Below, one piece after another: positions 1 to 12,221 of a stretch of 64,000 bases of DNA. The DNA comes from Gonocerus acuteangulatus (lineage: Eukaryota; Arthropoda; Insecta; Hemiptera; Coreidae). Numbering within the stretch: the first letter of the stretch is position 1; every line of letters begins with the position of its first letter. Where the stretch lies: contig OX328124.1 in the NCBI GenBank assembly GCA_946811695.1, positions 29,568,148 to 29,632,147 on the forward strand, read 5' to 3'. Made by a program: the position numbers and the translations under genes. The notes beneath the pieces are model-generated. The model ran no database searches, was not told the DNA's origin, and was given only the letters and a program-made list of their open reading frames with translations.

Positions 1-1010
1 AACAGACATGAAAAGTTTTGGGAACTTTGTATACTTTCATTAATATCTCGAACACGGTTGGGAAATTTTGATAAGTGGATAGAAACTATTTGAAAGCTTT
101 CTAAATTCTCTACAAAAAAGATTCTGAAACAATTTTTGATTAGGTGATGTCAATCGAAGAAATAAGTGCTTAAAACTTCAACGTCTGTGTAGTTCTTATG
201 AACGGGTTTTTGTCGTTCTTTTTGTCTCTTTCCCTTAGTTTTTTATTGATTTTTATTTTTGTAATTTCTTATGTTAGGAAAATTTATTTGTGTGTAAAAC
301 ACAGGATAGGTAAAATGAGAACAATTTTCTGTTGCTAGAAATAATGAAAAGTTTTGGGAACTTCGTATACTTTCATTAATATCTCGAAAACGGTTGAAAA
401 TTAGGGAAGCAAAAGGTTACCATTCGTAAGCTTACTAAATGGTCTACAACAAAAGGTTCTGAAGAAAGTTTTGAATAAGCGATGTCAATCGGAGAAATAA
501 GTGCTTAAACCTCGAAGTAATTGATTTCGTTTATTCGAACGGTTCTTTTTGTCTGTCTTTATTCCTTGTTATTTTTTAATTGCTTAAAGTTGGATAATGT
601 ATTTGACAATAAAACAGATTAAATAAAATAAGAACAACAATTCATTGTTAGAAATATAGCTTGCCAAGAGAAAGAGATTCGACGACGTCTTTTGAATATT
701 TTCAATTGCCTTTATGCTGTTGGTTTGTTTATTTTATTTTTTAATTGATTTTATTTGTAGAATTATTACTATAGTAGAAAAACACAAGAAAATGTGAAAA
801 TTTTTGATATTTTTCAAGGCTTTGAAACGTACTAAATAGGTATCTCTAGAAGAGGATTCTGGGGTCTGGCGGACCCGACCAGGTATAGTCATATAGCCCT
901 TTGAACAAAGGCCGAACCAAATATTATCTGTTTCTATTCTAAGCTTTCCAAATGACAAAAGGGATATGAACTGAACCGCGCTAAGATGATGCAGCTCCTG
1001 CGAGTCGGAC
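1..1010 (-). mobile_element. Family B HINE-like element, 5' portion, cut by window edge
   Basis: The right edge carries, on the minus strand, the family B 5' tip (TCCGACTCGCAGGAGCTGC) followed by CTTAGCGCGGTT, the subterminal inverted repeat. The interior holds two diverged copies of one module: the string around position 10 recurs around 346, a period of about 336 bp. No coding capacity is seen. The architecture matches non-autonomous Helentron relatives; the 3' hairpin end lies outside the window. Confidence 0.6.
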
Positions 1011-1810
1011 TTTTACGTCTAGAGTTGTATATTAAATGTTAAAAAATTATGTGCTTTAACTAAAAATGTTATGAACTTCTGCCCCATAAAATTACATACA
1101 ATAATACTAATAACAGACGTCCTTCTGTTAACGTACATCGTAAAAAAAATAAAATAAAAATAATTATAATAATTGCAATGGAAGAAGTGCCTGGAATTTA
1201 GTTGATAATAAATACAGCCCACAACAGAAACCAGGATATTTACGTGAAGGCTGAGATGTTCTGCTACCTCTAGAAGAAAGTTGAATATTTTAACTTCTTT
1301 GGATAGTCGCTGAAATAGGGAGGTAACGTGCAGGCTACACTCGTTTGCTGGCTCATTATGATGCAGAATACAAATACAAAGGGAGGGCTTACTGATCCTT
1401 TACATAAACTCGATAGCAGCGGGTGGTCTTGCCGACTTATAGAACTCTATATAATTCAGAATAGATGTGAGTATAGAAAATCGTGGAGTCTTCCAGTTAC
1501 ACTCAGCTATTAATTGTTAGTCCTATCATCATCAAAATCATTTATTTAACATCGTGTAATGAGATGTAAACAGTGTCGGCTTTTCGGGGAACAAATATTT
1601 GGACGTTTCGGCATGCTCTTTGGCACCATTCTTCAGCAACTATTCGGTATATTTTGTTCTCCCCCACCCCCTTTATTATTGGTTAATGAATAGCTGAGTC
1701 GATGAACGGCGGAAATCGGTTAGGACGCCCATGTTCAGTTTGGTGGCTTAATTCAAATTTAAATATAGTACAGAATAAAACCCAACACCTCATGAACCGC
1801 TTAAGTTCAT
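1011..1810. other. AT-rich DNA with one degenerate fold-back relic
   Basis: No gene is supported. Around 1595-1640 the minus strand reads CTGAAGA, an imperfect stem and then GAAACGTCC, a decayed version of the hammerhead-like core described for other repeats here. The rest shows no recognisable structure. Confidence 0.4.
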
Positions 1811-1925
1811 TTTAGCACTTTCCTCCGAAGGAAAGTAGCTATTGAGGTTGCACTCATGACGGAATTTTTCAAAAATTTCTTCAAATCTTTATCCTACCTA
1901 GTAGGCACCGAAAATGAACCCCGTT

Positions 1926-1984
<59 letters not shown>

Positions 1985-2913
1985 TGTCTGTTAACACGAT
2001 GACGGCCAGAGTTTTTGTTTTTTCGTCACGAAACTTGGTATATAGCGTTCAATTAGCAAACGATTGAACGAGTTCGTAAACCAACAAAATCGGTCAAACG
2101 GAAGGGAAGGTTTACCCCGGACCCAAAACACTAATTTCACCATGCACGCTGTAGTTTTTAATATATTTCAACGAAACTTGGCATTCGTAGTAGTAATCTA
2201 CTTAGCAAAATGTGTTGTAAAAATAAACCAAATCGGTTAACTAGGAGGGGGGGGGGGTTTACTCCGGACCCTCATTACTAAATCGCCACTACCAGCCGTA
2301 ATTTTTTTTATATTTTGACGAGACTGAGTATTCGTAGTGGTAATCTACAGAGGAAAATGGGCTGTAAAAATAAACTAAGTCGGTTCATTAGGACGGGGGG
2401 GGGGGGTTTACTCTGGACCCAAATTACTAATATACTCATACCGGTATTAATTTCTGCTGTATTGTAACGAAACGCGGTATACGTCGTGGGTATCTTATAA
2501 GAAAGAAGTGTTGTAAAAATGAGCTAAATCGGTCAATCGGAAAGGGGGGTTTACTTAGTAATATATTTCAATAGAATTAGCCCGCCAGACGCAGGTTCGC
2601 AAGGCCGCCGCAAGGAGCGCTTTCTACCATTAGAGGGACTGTATCCTGATCCTGCGTCATATCAAAAGACGAAAATATGAAGTTTTGTTCTTTGTATTTA
2701 TTAAGTACTGTTGTAACATGTATAACCATAACTCTGGATGCAAATTAATTACAAAATTAATGATTGAACAGTTGCTCATTACAAAATTAAAAGAGAACTG
2801 TTCATGTTTTTATTTTATTTATAAAGGATATTTCAGCAAATTATTCTGGAAAGGAGTCTACACAACCCAAATTCTGAGGAAAGTGCTTAGTTATGTAGCT
2901 CCTGCGTGACGGA
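1811..2913 (-). mobile_element. Family A HINE-like element (near full length)
   Basis: On the minus strand it runs from TCCGTCACGCAGGAGC (2913) to a terminal GCTAA (about 1811). The 3' end is an 8-bp hairpin, ACTTTCCT/AGGAAAGT with a 4-nt loop. Inside it lie a (TA)n tract at about 1928-1981 and several copies of a module containing TTTACTCCGGACC and AACTAAATCGGTT. AGCACTTTCCTC occurs near the 5' end and in inverted form at the 3' end. It is non-coding. Confidence 0.65.
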
Positions 2914-2959
2914 TTTTTTACAAGACAAAAAGTTTCTCTTTAGGCTCCCACGCTAATTA

Positions 2960-3226
2960 ACGAGTTTTATTGCAATATAACAAAAATTACGGCCTGTATA
3001 GGCAAATTAGTAATTTGGGTGCAGGTAGACCAATTTTGGCTATTAATGAACTCGTTCAATCGTTTGGTAAAGAAAGTGGAGATTCTATATAACAAGTTTC
3101 ATGACGAAAAAACAAAATCTCTTGCGGGTTTGAACACACTCATATTTAATTCTAGCGGGGTCATTTTCGCTTTCTAGTAAGGATTTCTGAATGTTTGAAG
3201 AAATTTTCGGAAAGTGCTAAAAACTG
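2960..3226 (+). mobile_element. Family A fragment, 3' part
   Basis: Diverged sequence matches the 3' third of family A in + orientation: the GAACTCGTTCAATCGTTTG block, then the ATGACGAAAAAACAAA block, ending in GGAAAGTGCTAAAA. It is truncated at its 5' side and lacks the TA tract. It lies about 50 bp from an oppositely oriented copy. Confidence 0.5.
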
Positions 3227-4280
3227 TATAACTCTTTAATTTGTATAAACCCAATAGGATTAATTACCATAGTTTCCTTATTGCAGTAAATTTTTAGAAG
3301 AATGTCTATGCTTCTACTATAGAAATCATTTTTTTCAAAATCCTTGTACATACTGTCAAAGCATCTATTTAGGATTTGTCTTTACAACACAGGACCTACT
3401 ACCTACTTAATATTAGCTTCTTATTGGAATCCTGTGGCAGTGAATGCAACTGTGGTTTCGATACCCACAGACCCACTGAGGATGACGATTTACTTCTTCA
3501 TATGATTTTGATTTTTTAAACACATATCAACCTTTAAAGGGGGAGGGGGATTTCCGAATTACTTATCGTTTTTTGGCTTTTTCAGTATCGCGTGACGAGA
3601 ATGACGAAAATTTGTAATTATCTTATTTATTTTGCTCTGTTTTGTTACTAATCTTGTTTCAAATATTCTGCATCAACCGTACGTTTCTTATTTTTGCTTT
3701 TATTTTATTTGGTAAAAACTCAAATGAAGCTGCGATGACTCATTAGGATAGCCGTTCGGTCAATACTATGCTTCGTTCGCCTGATTTTCCTTTTTGCGTG
3801 TATCCTATAAATATTTGGGAGTGGGGAGCTGGGGACGTTGTTGCAATGAAATTTAAAACTCCCGAAGGACTTTTGATTGAGTAAAAAAAAAGGCTTCTGT
3901 AGCCATGGATCGAACTCTTTTAATGCATGGAAGCTGTTCTAATTGAGGCATTCTACTCCCCTTGTATCAAATTGTGTAATTATGTTTGGAAAAGTGCTAC
4001 CCTTGTTCAATACAAAGTACAGCTTTCATATGTAATCGATACAGATCCCCTTTGGTGGATATAGTCTTTGTTGTGTGCGGAGGGGTTTCCGAAAAATATT
4101 AGGAATGGCTGATTCCATTCTTGTTATGTGTAATGTTTTCAAATTCAATTGTTTGAAGAAACATTTTATATTATGAATGAATGAATGAATGAATAAGTAA
4201 ATATATTTCTCTTAAAATATGTACAGTGTTTTAACAATAATTAATGCCTATTTACAAAAGAAAAGCTTGGGCAAGGCCCG
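3227..4280. other. Gene-free AT-rich stretch
   Basis: No exon, element end or structured repeat is supported, apart from a short GAAT run at about 4173-4192. Confidence 0.4.
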
Positions 4281-4286
4281 TTAGCT

Positions 4287-4377
4287 ATTTTTATATTATA
4301 ACACTCCCATTTTTATATTATAACACTCCCCATTTTTATATTATAACACTCCCCATTTTTATATTATAACACTCCCT
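4287..4377. repeat. Four-copy 22-23 bp tandem repeat
   Basis: The unit ATTTTTATATTATAACACTC begins at 4287, 4309, 4332 and 4355. Copies differ only in the number of C residues at the junction, as expected from replication slippage. Confidence 0.9.
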
Positions 4378-5328
4378 AAAATACTTATATATTTCATGTT
4401 GTTCCTTTAAAAGCAAGTGAGTTTCACATGAAGTTTGTAGCGCTGAGCCAAAACTTGGAATACCTGTCGGAAATGCTTAATCCGATATGTTTCATGAAGA
4501 GCTAATAACAAATAATGATGTTTTACGTTATTATTAAATATCTCATGGATACACATTTATACAACAGCATTTGAAAAGTAAAAATAATAACAGCTATTTG
4601 GTGAATTGGATTTTTTGGGAATTAATCCAACAAAATGATATTCTCTTTTTGTTGGATTAATGTAACAAAACAGACAGAACATTTAACAATACACAAAATA
4701 ATCGACAGACAGAACATTTAATAATACACAGGGTAATCAACAGACGGATACTTTTGTATCAATCTTGAATTTTGTATCTAAGAACAAAACCGTGGAAGCC
4801 GGACGAATGTCCGGCGAAACATCGGTTCTTACAAATTCGTTAGGGTTCATATTTAGTAACATCAACCATACAAAAATTATTTTGAAACTTGAGTTTTCAT
4901 CGATATCAATTTCGTATCAAAAGCTTAATTTTCTCCAGTTGTTTATTAATAAAAAAATATGTATTTTAATCTGTATATACAGATGAATATGATAGAATTG
5001 TGGCGTGTATTTATAAGGAATCTTTGTTTAAAAACTACTTTTATCCGCTTATAATGAAGTTCATTTTCAATTACTGAACGGGCTTGTAGTTCTTATTATC
5101 ATCAAAGCTATACATTTATTCGTTTAAAAAGAAGATAATAAAAATTAATTTTTCACTTTACACTGATACAATTCTAGGCCCATGTTTATTATATTTAAAA
5201 TTGGTTATAATTGATGAAGATAATGTTTTTGTGATAATATTTTGGGAAATTTCCTTGAAAATCCAAAGGGCTAGTAACAAGTAATAATGGAGACTGATGC
5301 AAAATAAACTTTAACATGACAACAAAAC
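4378..5328. other. Gene-free AT-rich stretch
   Basis: No exon, splice pair or mobile-element end is recognised. A short open frame of 73 codons (4765-4986) has no family resemblance and is not called. Confidence 0.4.
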
Positions 5329-5564
5329 ATATCGCACTAGTATTTCTAAAGTGATACAACTCAAAATAAAACTCAACTGAAAATGTGTCACTCTTGCCTA
5401 TGTAGGGGGAACATCATTAAGACAGGAAGGCCCCTCCGGCGTACAAGCTCTAGGTACATACAGTTTTGATTGTTGATAAAGAGATGTTTACCATGTCTTT
5501 CATAGTCATAACTGAGAAACACCGGTTTTTGAATAGTGTTACTTTAGAAATACTAGTGCGATAT
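5329..5564 (+). mobile_element. MITE family M1, copy 1
   Basis: This 236-bp element is bounded by inverted repeats of about 22 bp: ATATCGCACTAGTATTTCTA at the left and its complement at the right (CTTTAGAAATACTAGTGCG onward). A second copy in opposite orientation at 37025-37266 shares internal sequence, which shows it is a dispersed element. It is non-coding. The superfamily is not assigned because the target duplication is ambiguous. Confidence 0.6.
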
Positions 5565-6185
5565 GATATACTATTTCATACAATGAAGAAAAAGTGGCAC
5601 TAGGAAGCAAAGAACTTGTCGCAAGAAGACTGTCCTTGAGGCCGCGCTTGGTCCACGAGATCTGGAAATCCCTAACAAAATTCAATTCTTTTCCGCCTCT
5701 CTCAGGCTGCGTGTTTATACTAGGCCTTGAGGAAATCCTCTCTGTGTTTGGACGAGGGTTCGGTGGAGGAAATCCCGAAGGTTTTTCCTTGAGGATTTCC
5801 TGTACGTGGATGGCAGCCTTAACATACGAGCTGCCTCTTCCTATTAAATGGCATGAAAACAACCTTTAGAAATACTAGTGCGATATGATATACTATTTCA
5901 TACAATGAAGAAAAAGTGGCACTAGGAAGCAAAGAACTTGTCGCAAGAAGACTGTCCTTGAGGCCGCGCTTGGTCCACGAGATCTGGAAATCCCTAACAA
6001 AATTCAATTCTTTTCCGCCTCTCTCAGGCTGCGTGTTTATACTAGGCCTTGAGGAAATCCTCTCTGTGTTTGGACGAGGGTTCGGTGGAGGAAATCCCGA
6101 AGGTTTTTCCTTGAGGATTTCCTGTACGTGGATGGCAGCCTTAACATACGAGCTGCCTCTTCCTATTAAATGGCATGAAAACAAC
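5542..6185 (+). repeat. Perfect tandem duplication, 2 x 322 bp
   Basis: Positions 5542-5863 and 5864-6185 read identically by eye over 322 bp. The duplicated unit starts inside the right inverted repeat of MITE M1, so that half-end is duplicated too. The unit is richer in GC than its surroundings and open on the minus strand for about 107 codons, but matches no family I know. The identity implies a recent event or an assembly artefact. Confidence 0.9.
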
Positions 6186-6836
6186 CTTTTTCATTCATTA
6201 TTTCTTATAATATTTGTGTTACCTACTGATCATCGCCAATTTCATAACGCAATTTAACGTGTTCCTCAAGTTAACTACATTTATAAGTTTCATATTATTA
6301 TGGTCGGTGTAGTAAATTAAATAAACTGTTTTAAAATGGTTCTTGAATGAAGTGTTAGAATGATTAGATTTTGATTGGAGCTGGGCCTGGAACATCGGAC
6401 AGTTGCTTAAAATTTTCCGGTGGAGGTTTGGTGCAATAGCGGAAATGGAAGTGAATTATTTAAGCGTTAAGATCGATGCGGAGAGAACCTTGTGCTTGAC
6501 TCTAAATAACTTACAGACACAGCTAATGTACAAGTCGATTCTCCTCTCTCTTCCCATTCACTCATCTCAAATCCTACAGTATTCATGCTTTTCATATACT
6601 TCCGATTACCACGAGGAAATTTATAAAATAGTATATAATAATATAATAAAATATGTACCCTCTTTAAGTATATCTGAATGAAATAAATGTCTAGCAATTT
6701 CAGCTATAAATTAAAAAATATATATATATTATGATGATTAGATAGTTAGCCGTCGAGGTGATAAGTACAGATGGAATGGTTGGGATTCGGCTAAATAAAC
6801 CTCAATATGATTTTGTTTTAAAAAAATCTATATTTC

Positions 6837-6871
6837 GGACGTTTCGGCTACTCATTGGTAGCCTTCGTCAG
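6837..6871 (-). ncRNA. Hammerhead-like core, left arm of palindrome
   Basis: On the minus strand CTGACGA is followed by a GGCTAC/GTAGCC stem with a 6-nt loop, then GAAACGTCC. This matches the catalytic core order CUGANGA, helix II, GAAA. Helix III would be only 2 bp (AC/GU) with no loop, so activity as a monomer is doubtful. Confidence 0.45.
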
Positions 6872-7759
6872 CTAAAATGACAAAAAAAAGAAATTAATAC
6901 AGAAACAATCAAGAAAAATTTATAATTGTGATAGGTGACAGAACTATAGATACAGTTTAACTTATAACAGAACATATCGTCTTAAAATTCTTAGAATGAG
7001 TAGAATGAAAAAGAAAATAGGTACAGTAATTGATTTTAATAGTAATTAGTAACATTAATTGATTTTACAAAGAAATAAGAGAACTATATATCAATGACAA
7101 ATATAGTAGCTAATAGTAACATTAATTAATTTTACATAGAAATAAGATACTACATACCAATGGAAATGCCGAGAGGCAGAGGAAGACCAAGGTTGGCATT
7201 TCTCCTATGTACGCTAATATTTTCCAAATACTCGCCCGACCACCTACCTAGATTTTTACCTTGCCCCTTGGGTATCCTTCCATTAACACCGTTTCTCCTT
7301 TCCTGTCATAAAATGTCATAAACATCTGTTTGATCCTACCGCCCGTTTTCCCCCACCTCTTGCTGTTTCCAGTTACATATACCCCTTGCAGATTCCTTTT
7401 TTCCTTAGACACTTTCACAATGGTTACTTAATTGCCAACCTTGGTCTTCCTCTGCCTCTCGGCATTTCCATTGGTATGTAGTATCTTATTTCTATGTAAA
7501 ATTAATTAATGTTACTATTAGCTACTATATTTGTCATTGATATATAGTTCTCTTATTTCTTTGTAAAATCAATTAATGTTACTAATTACTATTAAAATCA
7601 ATTACTGTACCTATTTTCTTTTTCATTCTACTCATTCTAAGAATTTTAAGACGATATGTTCTGTTATAAGTTAAACTGTATCTATAGTTCTGTCACCTAT
7701 CACAATTATAAATTTTTCTTGATTGTTTCTGTATTAATTTCTTTTTTTTGTCATTTTAG

Positions 7760-7794
7760 CTGACGAAGGCTACCAATGAGTAGCCGAAACGTCC
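7760..7794 (+). ncRNA. Hammerhead-like core, right arm of palindrome
   Basis: This is the mirror copy of the core in the left arm. Flanks TTTAG (before CTGACGA) and CGAAA (after GTC) could form helix I with one A.G mismatch, which supports a former type I hammerhead. It is not proof of activity. Confidence 0.45.
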
Positions 7795-8068
7795 GAAATA
7801 TAGATTTTTTTAAAACAAAATCATATTGAGGTTTATTTAGCCGAATCCCAACCATTCCATCTGTACTTATATATATATTAAATGCGTCACCATATAAAAA
7901 GGGAATATCCTACAATTGTTATGGATGAACGGGATACAGCGTTCATAGTGGTAGAAGCCAGAAAAACACCCATATGAAATCATAACAAAACAGAGGCGCT
8001 TCTACTGGTAGCATTGACGACCCATGTTTAGCGGCTGAATTCAATTCATACATTGTACAAGGTACAAC

Positions 8069-8240
8069 CCTCTCCTCCTTCCGATAGCCTGATTTAGTTC
8101 ATTTTTACAACACTTTTTTCTCATTAGATGCCCAAGCCGAATACCGCGATACGTTACAATACAACAGAAATTACGACTAGTATGAGGACATTAGTAATTT
8201 GGGTCTGGAGTAAACCCTCCAGCATAATAAAACTAATCCT
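8069..8240 (+). mobile_element. Family A internal fragment
   Basis: It contains the recognisable block GATTTAGTTCATTTTTACAA, then ACCGCGATACGTTACAATAC and TAATTTGGGTCTGGAGTAAA, in the same order as in full copies. It has neither terminal hairpin nor TA tract. Confidence 0.5.
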
Positions 8241-8539
8241 GTTTAATTTGCATTTAAACAAAGTAATTAGGGATGAGTGGACTTCCCACCTTCTGAGGAA
8301 TGTGCTTACTTAAGCATCTGCTTCGGGAGGGAATTTTTTCCTCATCCGCTTTGGACCACGGTATACACCTACCGTTTACCTTGTATTGATGGAGTTTACA
8401 TTGAATTGTTGTGGATATTAGTTAAAATAGAAAATGAGGAACTTTTCAGGGGGTCGATATAAAGTCCTTTAATTCACTTATTGACAATATGCGTCTTGAC
8501 CATTTTGTATTATCTTAGTGATGACCTCAGGAGAATTGC

Positions 8540-8960
8540 CTACTACTATCCTGTGGAATGGAATATAGGTTTTTACCTGCTAATGGTTTTCCTACCAATT
8601 TGGCCGTAGGAAGCCGAAGCAGCGGGGTGGTTCACCCTCCGTTCCGACTGGAGGGGAGATCCCCCCTCCCTCCCTGGTTCCCCTCCTCCCAAACAACATG
8701 TGCTCAGTCCTTCCCTCCTGTACATACGGCCTGTTCGTCCGTTCTCTCCTCTGTATATTTATCTGTATATATGTGTACAGTTCGCCCAAAACCGATCCAT
8801 GTAAACTCATGTAAAGTGTATATTAGACCTTCTAGTTTTTCTACACCGCCGACACGGACAGTTATGTATAATAGTAACCATTTGGTGAGTACATACTTAT
8901 GTAGATGCGTTTTGTGTGTTATTTTCCCGGCTGGATTCAGCGCCAGCCTACCTCTCTGGT
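8540..8960 (+). other. Pyrimidine- and GC-richer block with a consensus splice donor
   Basis: This stretch is visibly richer in C/G than the flanks and contains TTTG|GTGAGTAC with the junction at about 8883/8884. It could be an untranslated leader exon of the downstream pum gene, or an unrelated repeat. The 134-codon open frame across it is low in complexity and matches nothing I recognise. No promoter element is identifiable. Confidence 0.2.
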
Positions 8961-10618
8961 GACGCCAGACGGCCCTTATGAGTCCTTCATCTTTTTTTCC
9001 TCTATTAAAATCTCCAACACGATATCCTGAATTACTTGTTTAAGCGTATTCTTTCCTCTATCAACACTTGTCATCTCCTATTCCTCTTTAGTACCTCATA
9101 CAGTTTTCCTTAATTTTTATTTATTACTTTGTCTTCCACGAATTTAATCATCCCTTTGGACACAAAGTGGGTAGATGACTGGAGAATATTTGTATCTTCC
9201 TGTTGAGGTTTATTAATACCACCGATGATGTAGTTGATCCAACCGACCCATCAGTTGTTCAACTCTTCTCTTGGAAACAATCATTTTAAATTAGCTAGCC
9301 TTGGCCTTCTTTAATATCAATGCCTTTACATTTGACCCATCACCAAATAGGATGGAAACCCCTTTTTTATTACCATTATTTATTTACATTTTCAATTTTA
9401 ACGCCCATTTATTAATAACACTGATATGTTTTGCTAAGAGTCATATAAAAGTCACGACCATTCCCTTCTATACCCCTTCTTTCGTATAGAAGTATTGTCT
9501 TTCATTTTTTCACGCTTTTGAGGTATCTTTTAACACTTTAAAATTCTCTGTTTTAGATGTATAGTAAATAACACCTATAGTCCCTTTTTACCGGTTTTAT
9601 TGACTTTTGTTATTAAGATATGTGCAATAGGAATTTCATTGTTAAGTTTACTTTCCCTGTTTGCAGAATAATGTTCAACCTCAGACAAAGCCTACGTCAT
9701 AACGTAAAGGTACTGGCATGAGCTTAGATTTAAATGTCAAATCGTATTATTAAACAGTTACTGCCATAAGAAGTTTTTCCAAACCAGTCAGTAACTGTTG
9801 TTAACTGCTTTCAAATGTGCTTTAACATAATATAAGCTCAGTTGTGAGCCTTTTCCACCCCGCTGTGAAACGTCCATTGTTTTGGCTACACACGCACAGT
9901 TTTTCTATCCCTCTTCTTTTACTTTCTTTTTTGTCGTCTTCTACATTTTTGTTTATTGTGTGAGGGGGGGGGGGAACCGGGCTTCTAAACTATGTTCATT
10001 GTATTAGATACAATGACAGTGGAATGTAACATTGTTGCTCCAATGTCATTCATGTCTGGACCTACAATTATTTCTCCGTAACATCTTAGTGATTATTTCA
10101 ATCAATCCCCTAATTACTTATTATCAGCTATAATAGAGTAAAGGACCTCTAAAACTATTTTTTCCTATCAAATTATTTAGTCACCTATGTTCTACAAAGA
10201 GGAAAACAGTTATCTATGTTAAACCTTCTTTAATTGTTAACAGTGATATTCATCCCTCATATCATCACAGTTAATAACTTAACCTTACCTCAAAAGACCT
10301 TGGGTGAGTAACTTATCCCAAAAATAGGTCAATTGTTAGTATAATCCTTCTATGAAGTAATGATTCATACGCACCTACTCCTTAAATAAGCCTGGAGTGG
10401 ATTTCCAGATTCTGATACAATTGTAGTCAGGCTAACATTATATTCTGGCTGGTATTGCTATGTCTGTTTGTCAATTTCTGGGTTAACGTTTGCTGTAGAA
10501 GTGTAAGTAATGAACTTGAAAAATACAGTACAAATGTCGTAAAACATATTACATATTAATGAAGTTTTGTTAGTTAATTGTCTTGAGTTTAATGCCCACA
10601 AGAATTACGTTCGATGTC

Positions 10619-10659
<41 letters not shown>

Positions 10660-11128
10660 ATCGGAATTTAGAAGACTCATTAATATAGATATTTCAGCTT
10701 GAGTATATACAAGTTTTATGAGATGAGATCATGTGTGTGGAATGTTTTTGTCTTTCCTGCTTCTTCTTTTCTTCTTCTGTCTGGGATTTTTACATTCAAG
10801 TCAAATAATAGGTCAATAAATTTGTAGTTTGTTGGGTGATACCTCATAAACTCCTCTCCTCTGATTATCATTTATTTATATTTTTGATGAATCGCAATGA
10901 TATTAAAGGGTTCTCCTTGTTTAATTAAGAAAATATCGCTAAGTATACGAGCTCAGAACCCCCCTCCCTTTTTCACAGCTTAATTTTAATGTTACATTTG
11001 TTATTAAGTACTGAATATAACCCCCTGTTATTTTCATAAGATAATAATAAGAATTAAATTTGATCAAAATTATTTATTTGTAGATAAGTAGAAAAATGTT
11101 ACTGTGTTTGTAATGAGATTCAAATATA

Positions 11129-11130
<2 letters not shown>
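8961..11130. other. Gene-free AT-rich stretch with homopolymers
   Basis: No exon or intact element is seen. It contains a G run at about 9963-9974 and a poly-A tract at about 10622-10657. The sequence leading into 11131 is AT-rich and featureless. Confidence 0.4.
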
Positions 11131-11203
<73 letters not shown>

Positions 11204-11242
11204 GGCACTTCGACAAGGCCATCAGCGCCGTCAAATAATTAA
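11131..11242 (-). mobile_element. SINE 3' tail with ~70-nt poly-A
   Basis: On the minus strand, GACGGCGCTGATGGCC continues to GTGCCGT and then a roughly 70-nt A tract. The GGCGCTNATGG tail with the terminal GCCGT motif is shared with the 5S-derived SINEs at 18.3 and 19.5 kb. The very long A tract suggests a young insertion; the head is missing or unrecognisable. Confidence 0.5.
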
Positions 11243-11267
11243 CCGTCGATTTAATGTCAACTTAAGA

Positions 11268-11530
11268 ACTAGTTGGGATTCGCCTCAGAAATAGTTAGTT
11301 CTTTGGGAAAATCAATGTTTTGGACGTTTTGGCAGCCTTCTCCCGTCAAAAAAATAAATACACAAACTTAGACCATAATCAAAACGTTTTTTGTTTACTG
11401 TTTTGATTATTCCCTTCTTTAATTTGTTATGTTTATATTTTAAGCTGAAAAGGCTGCCAAAAAGCATTCCAAAACGATCGAAATGTAAAGTTTCCCTTGA
11501 ATCTGACTTCATTTCTTCCCAGCTAATCCT
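11268..11530. mobile_element. Small fold-back element with decayed hammerhead cores
   Basis: The left part carries TTGGGATTCG and GGACGTTTTGGCAGCCTTCT. The right part carries the approximate complement (GCTGAAAAGGCTGCC, then TCCCAGCTAATCC). The layout matches the larger palindrome at 6.8-7.9 kb but with many mismatches, and the catalytic core is mutated. Confidence 0.45.
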
Positions 11531-11789
11531 TGACTTCTTATAATTGTATTTGATCCTTCCATTTAATGATAGTTCCTATTTTATATACCAATCATGAATA
11601 TATTTATTACTGTAACCTGATTGTAGGTAGCTAGTATTTTCCTTTGTCCAGTTCGTCCCTCAGCCTATTTGGACACGGCCTCCTCTTCTCTTTATTCCAA
11701 TGTTAGTTTCGGCCTACACCTGACCAGCCGGTTCCTAACTCTCCTACCTACTTACTATTCTCTGTCTCATCCGCACCATAACTTTTTGA

Positions 11790-12156
11790 ACCCATTTTTC
11801 TCTGTTGATTACCACCACGAATACCGAGTTTCGTTTACATGTAACAAAAATTACTGCTGGCAGTGGCAAATTGGTAATGTGAGTCCGGAGTAAACCCCCC
11901 TCATAATGAACCGATTAAGTTTATTTTTACAACGTATTTCTCTCTTTAGATCAACATAACGAATACCGAGTTTCGTTGAAATATAACAAAAACTACGGCT
12001 GGCATGGTCAAATTAGTGTTTTGGGTCCGGGGTAAACCCCCCTCCCGGTGGACCGATTTTGATGGTTAACGAACTCGTTCAATCGTTTGCTAATTGAACG
12101 CTATATACCACGTTTCGTGAAGAAAAAACAAAAACTCTGGCCGCTATCGTGTTAAC

Positions 12157-12221
<65 letters not shown>

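Larger units (their letters stand above)
6761..7870. mobile_element. Large palindromic fold-back element (438-bp arms)
   Basis: Arms at 6761-7198 and 7433-7870 are reverse complements with a constant coordinate sum of 14631 at every point checked, around a 234-bp spacer. The outer arms read GATGGAATGGTTGGGATTCG. Each arm holds a hammerhead-like core (CTGACGA, a 6-bp stem, GAAACGTCC). There is no coding content. This could be a fold-back transposon or an inverted dimer of a Penelope-related terminal repeat. Confidence 0.85.

Noticed and set aside
5594..6257. Duplicated open frames of 91-121 codons
   Set aside because: Both strands are open because the 322-bp unit is GC-richer. No domain or family is recognised, and the duplication alone explains the paired frames.
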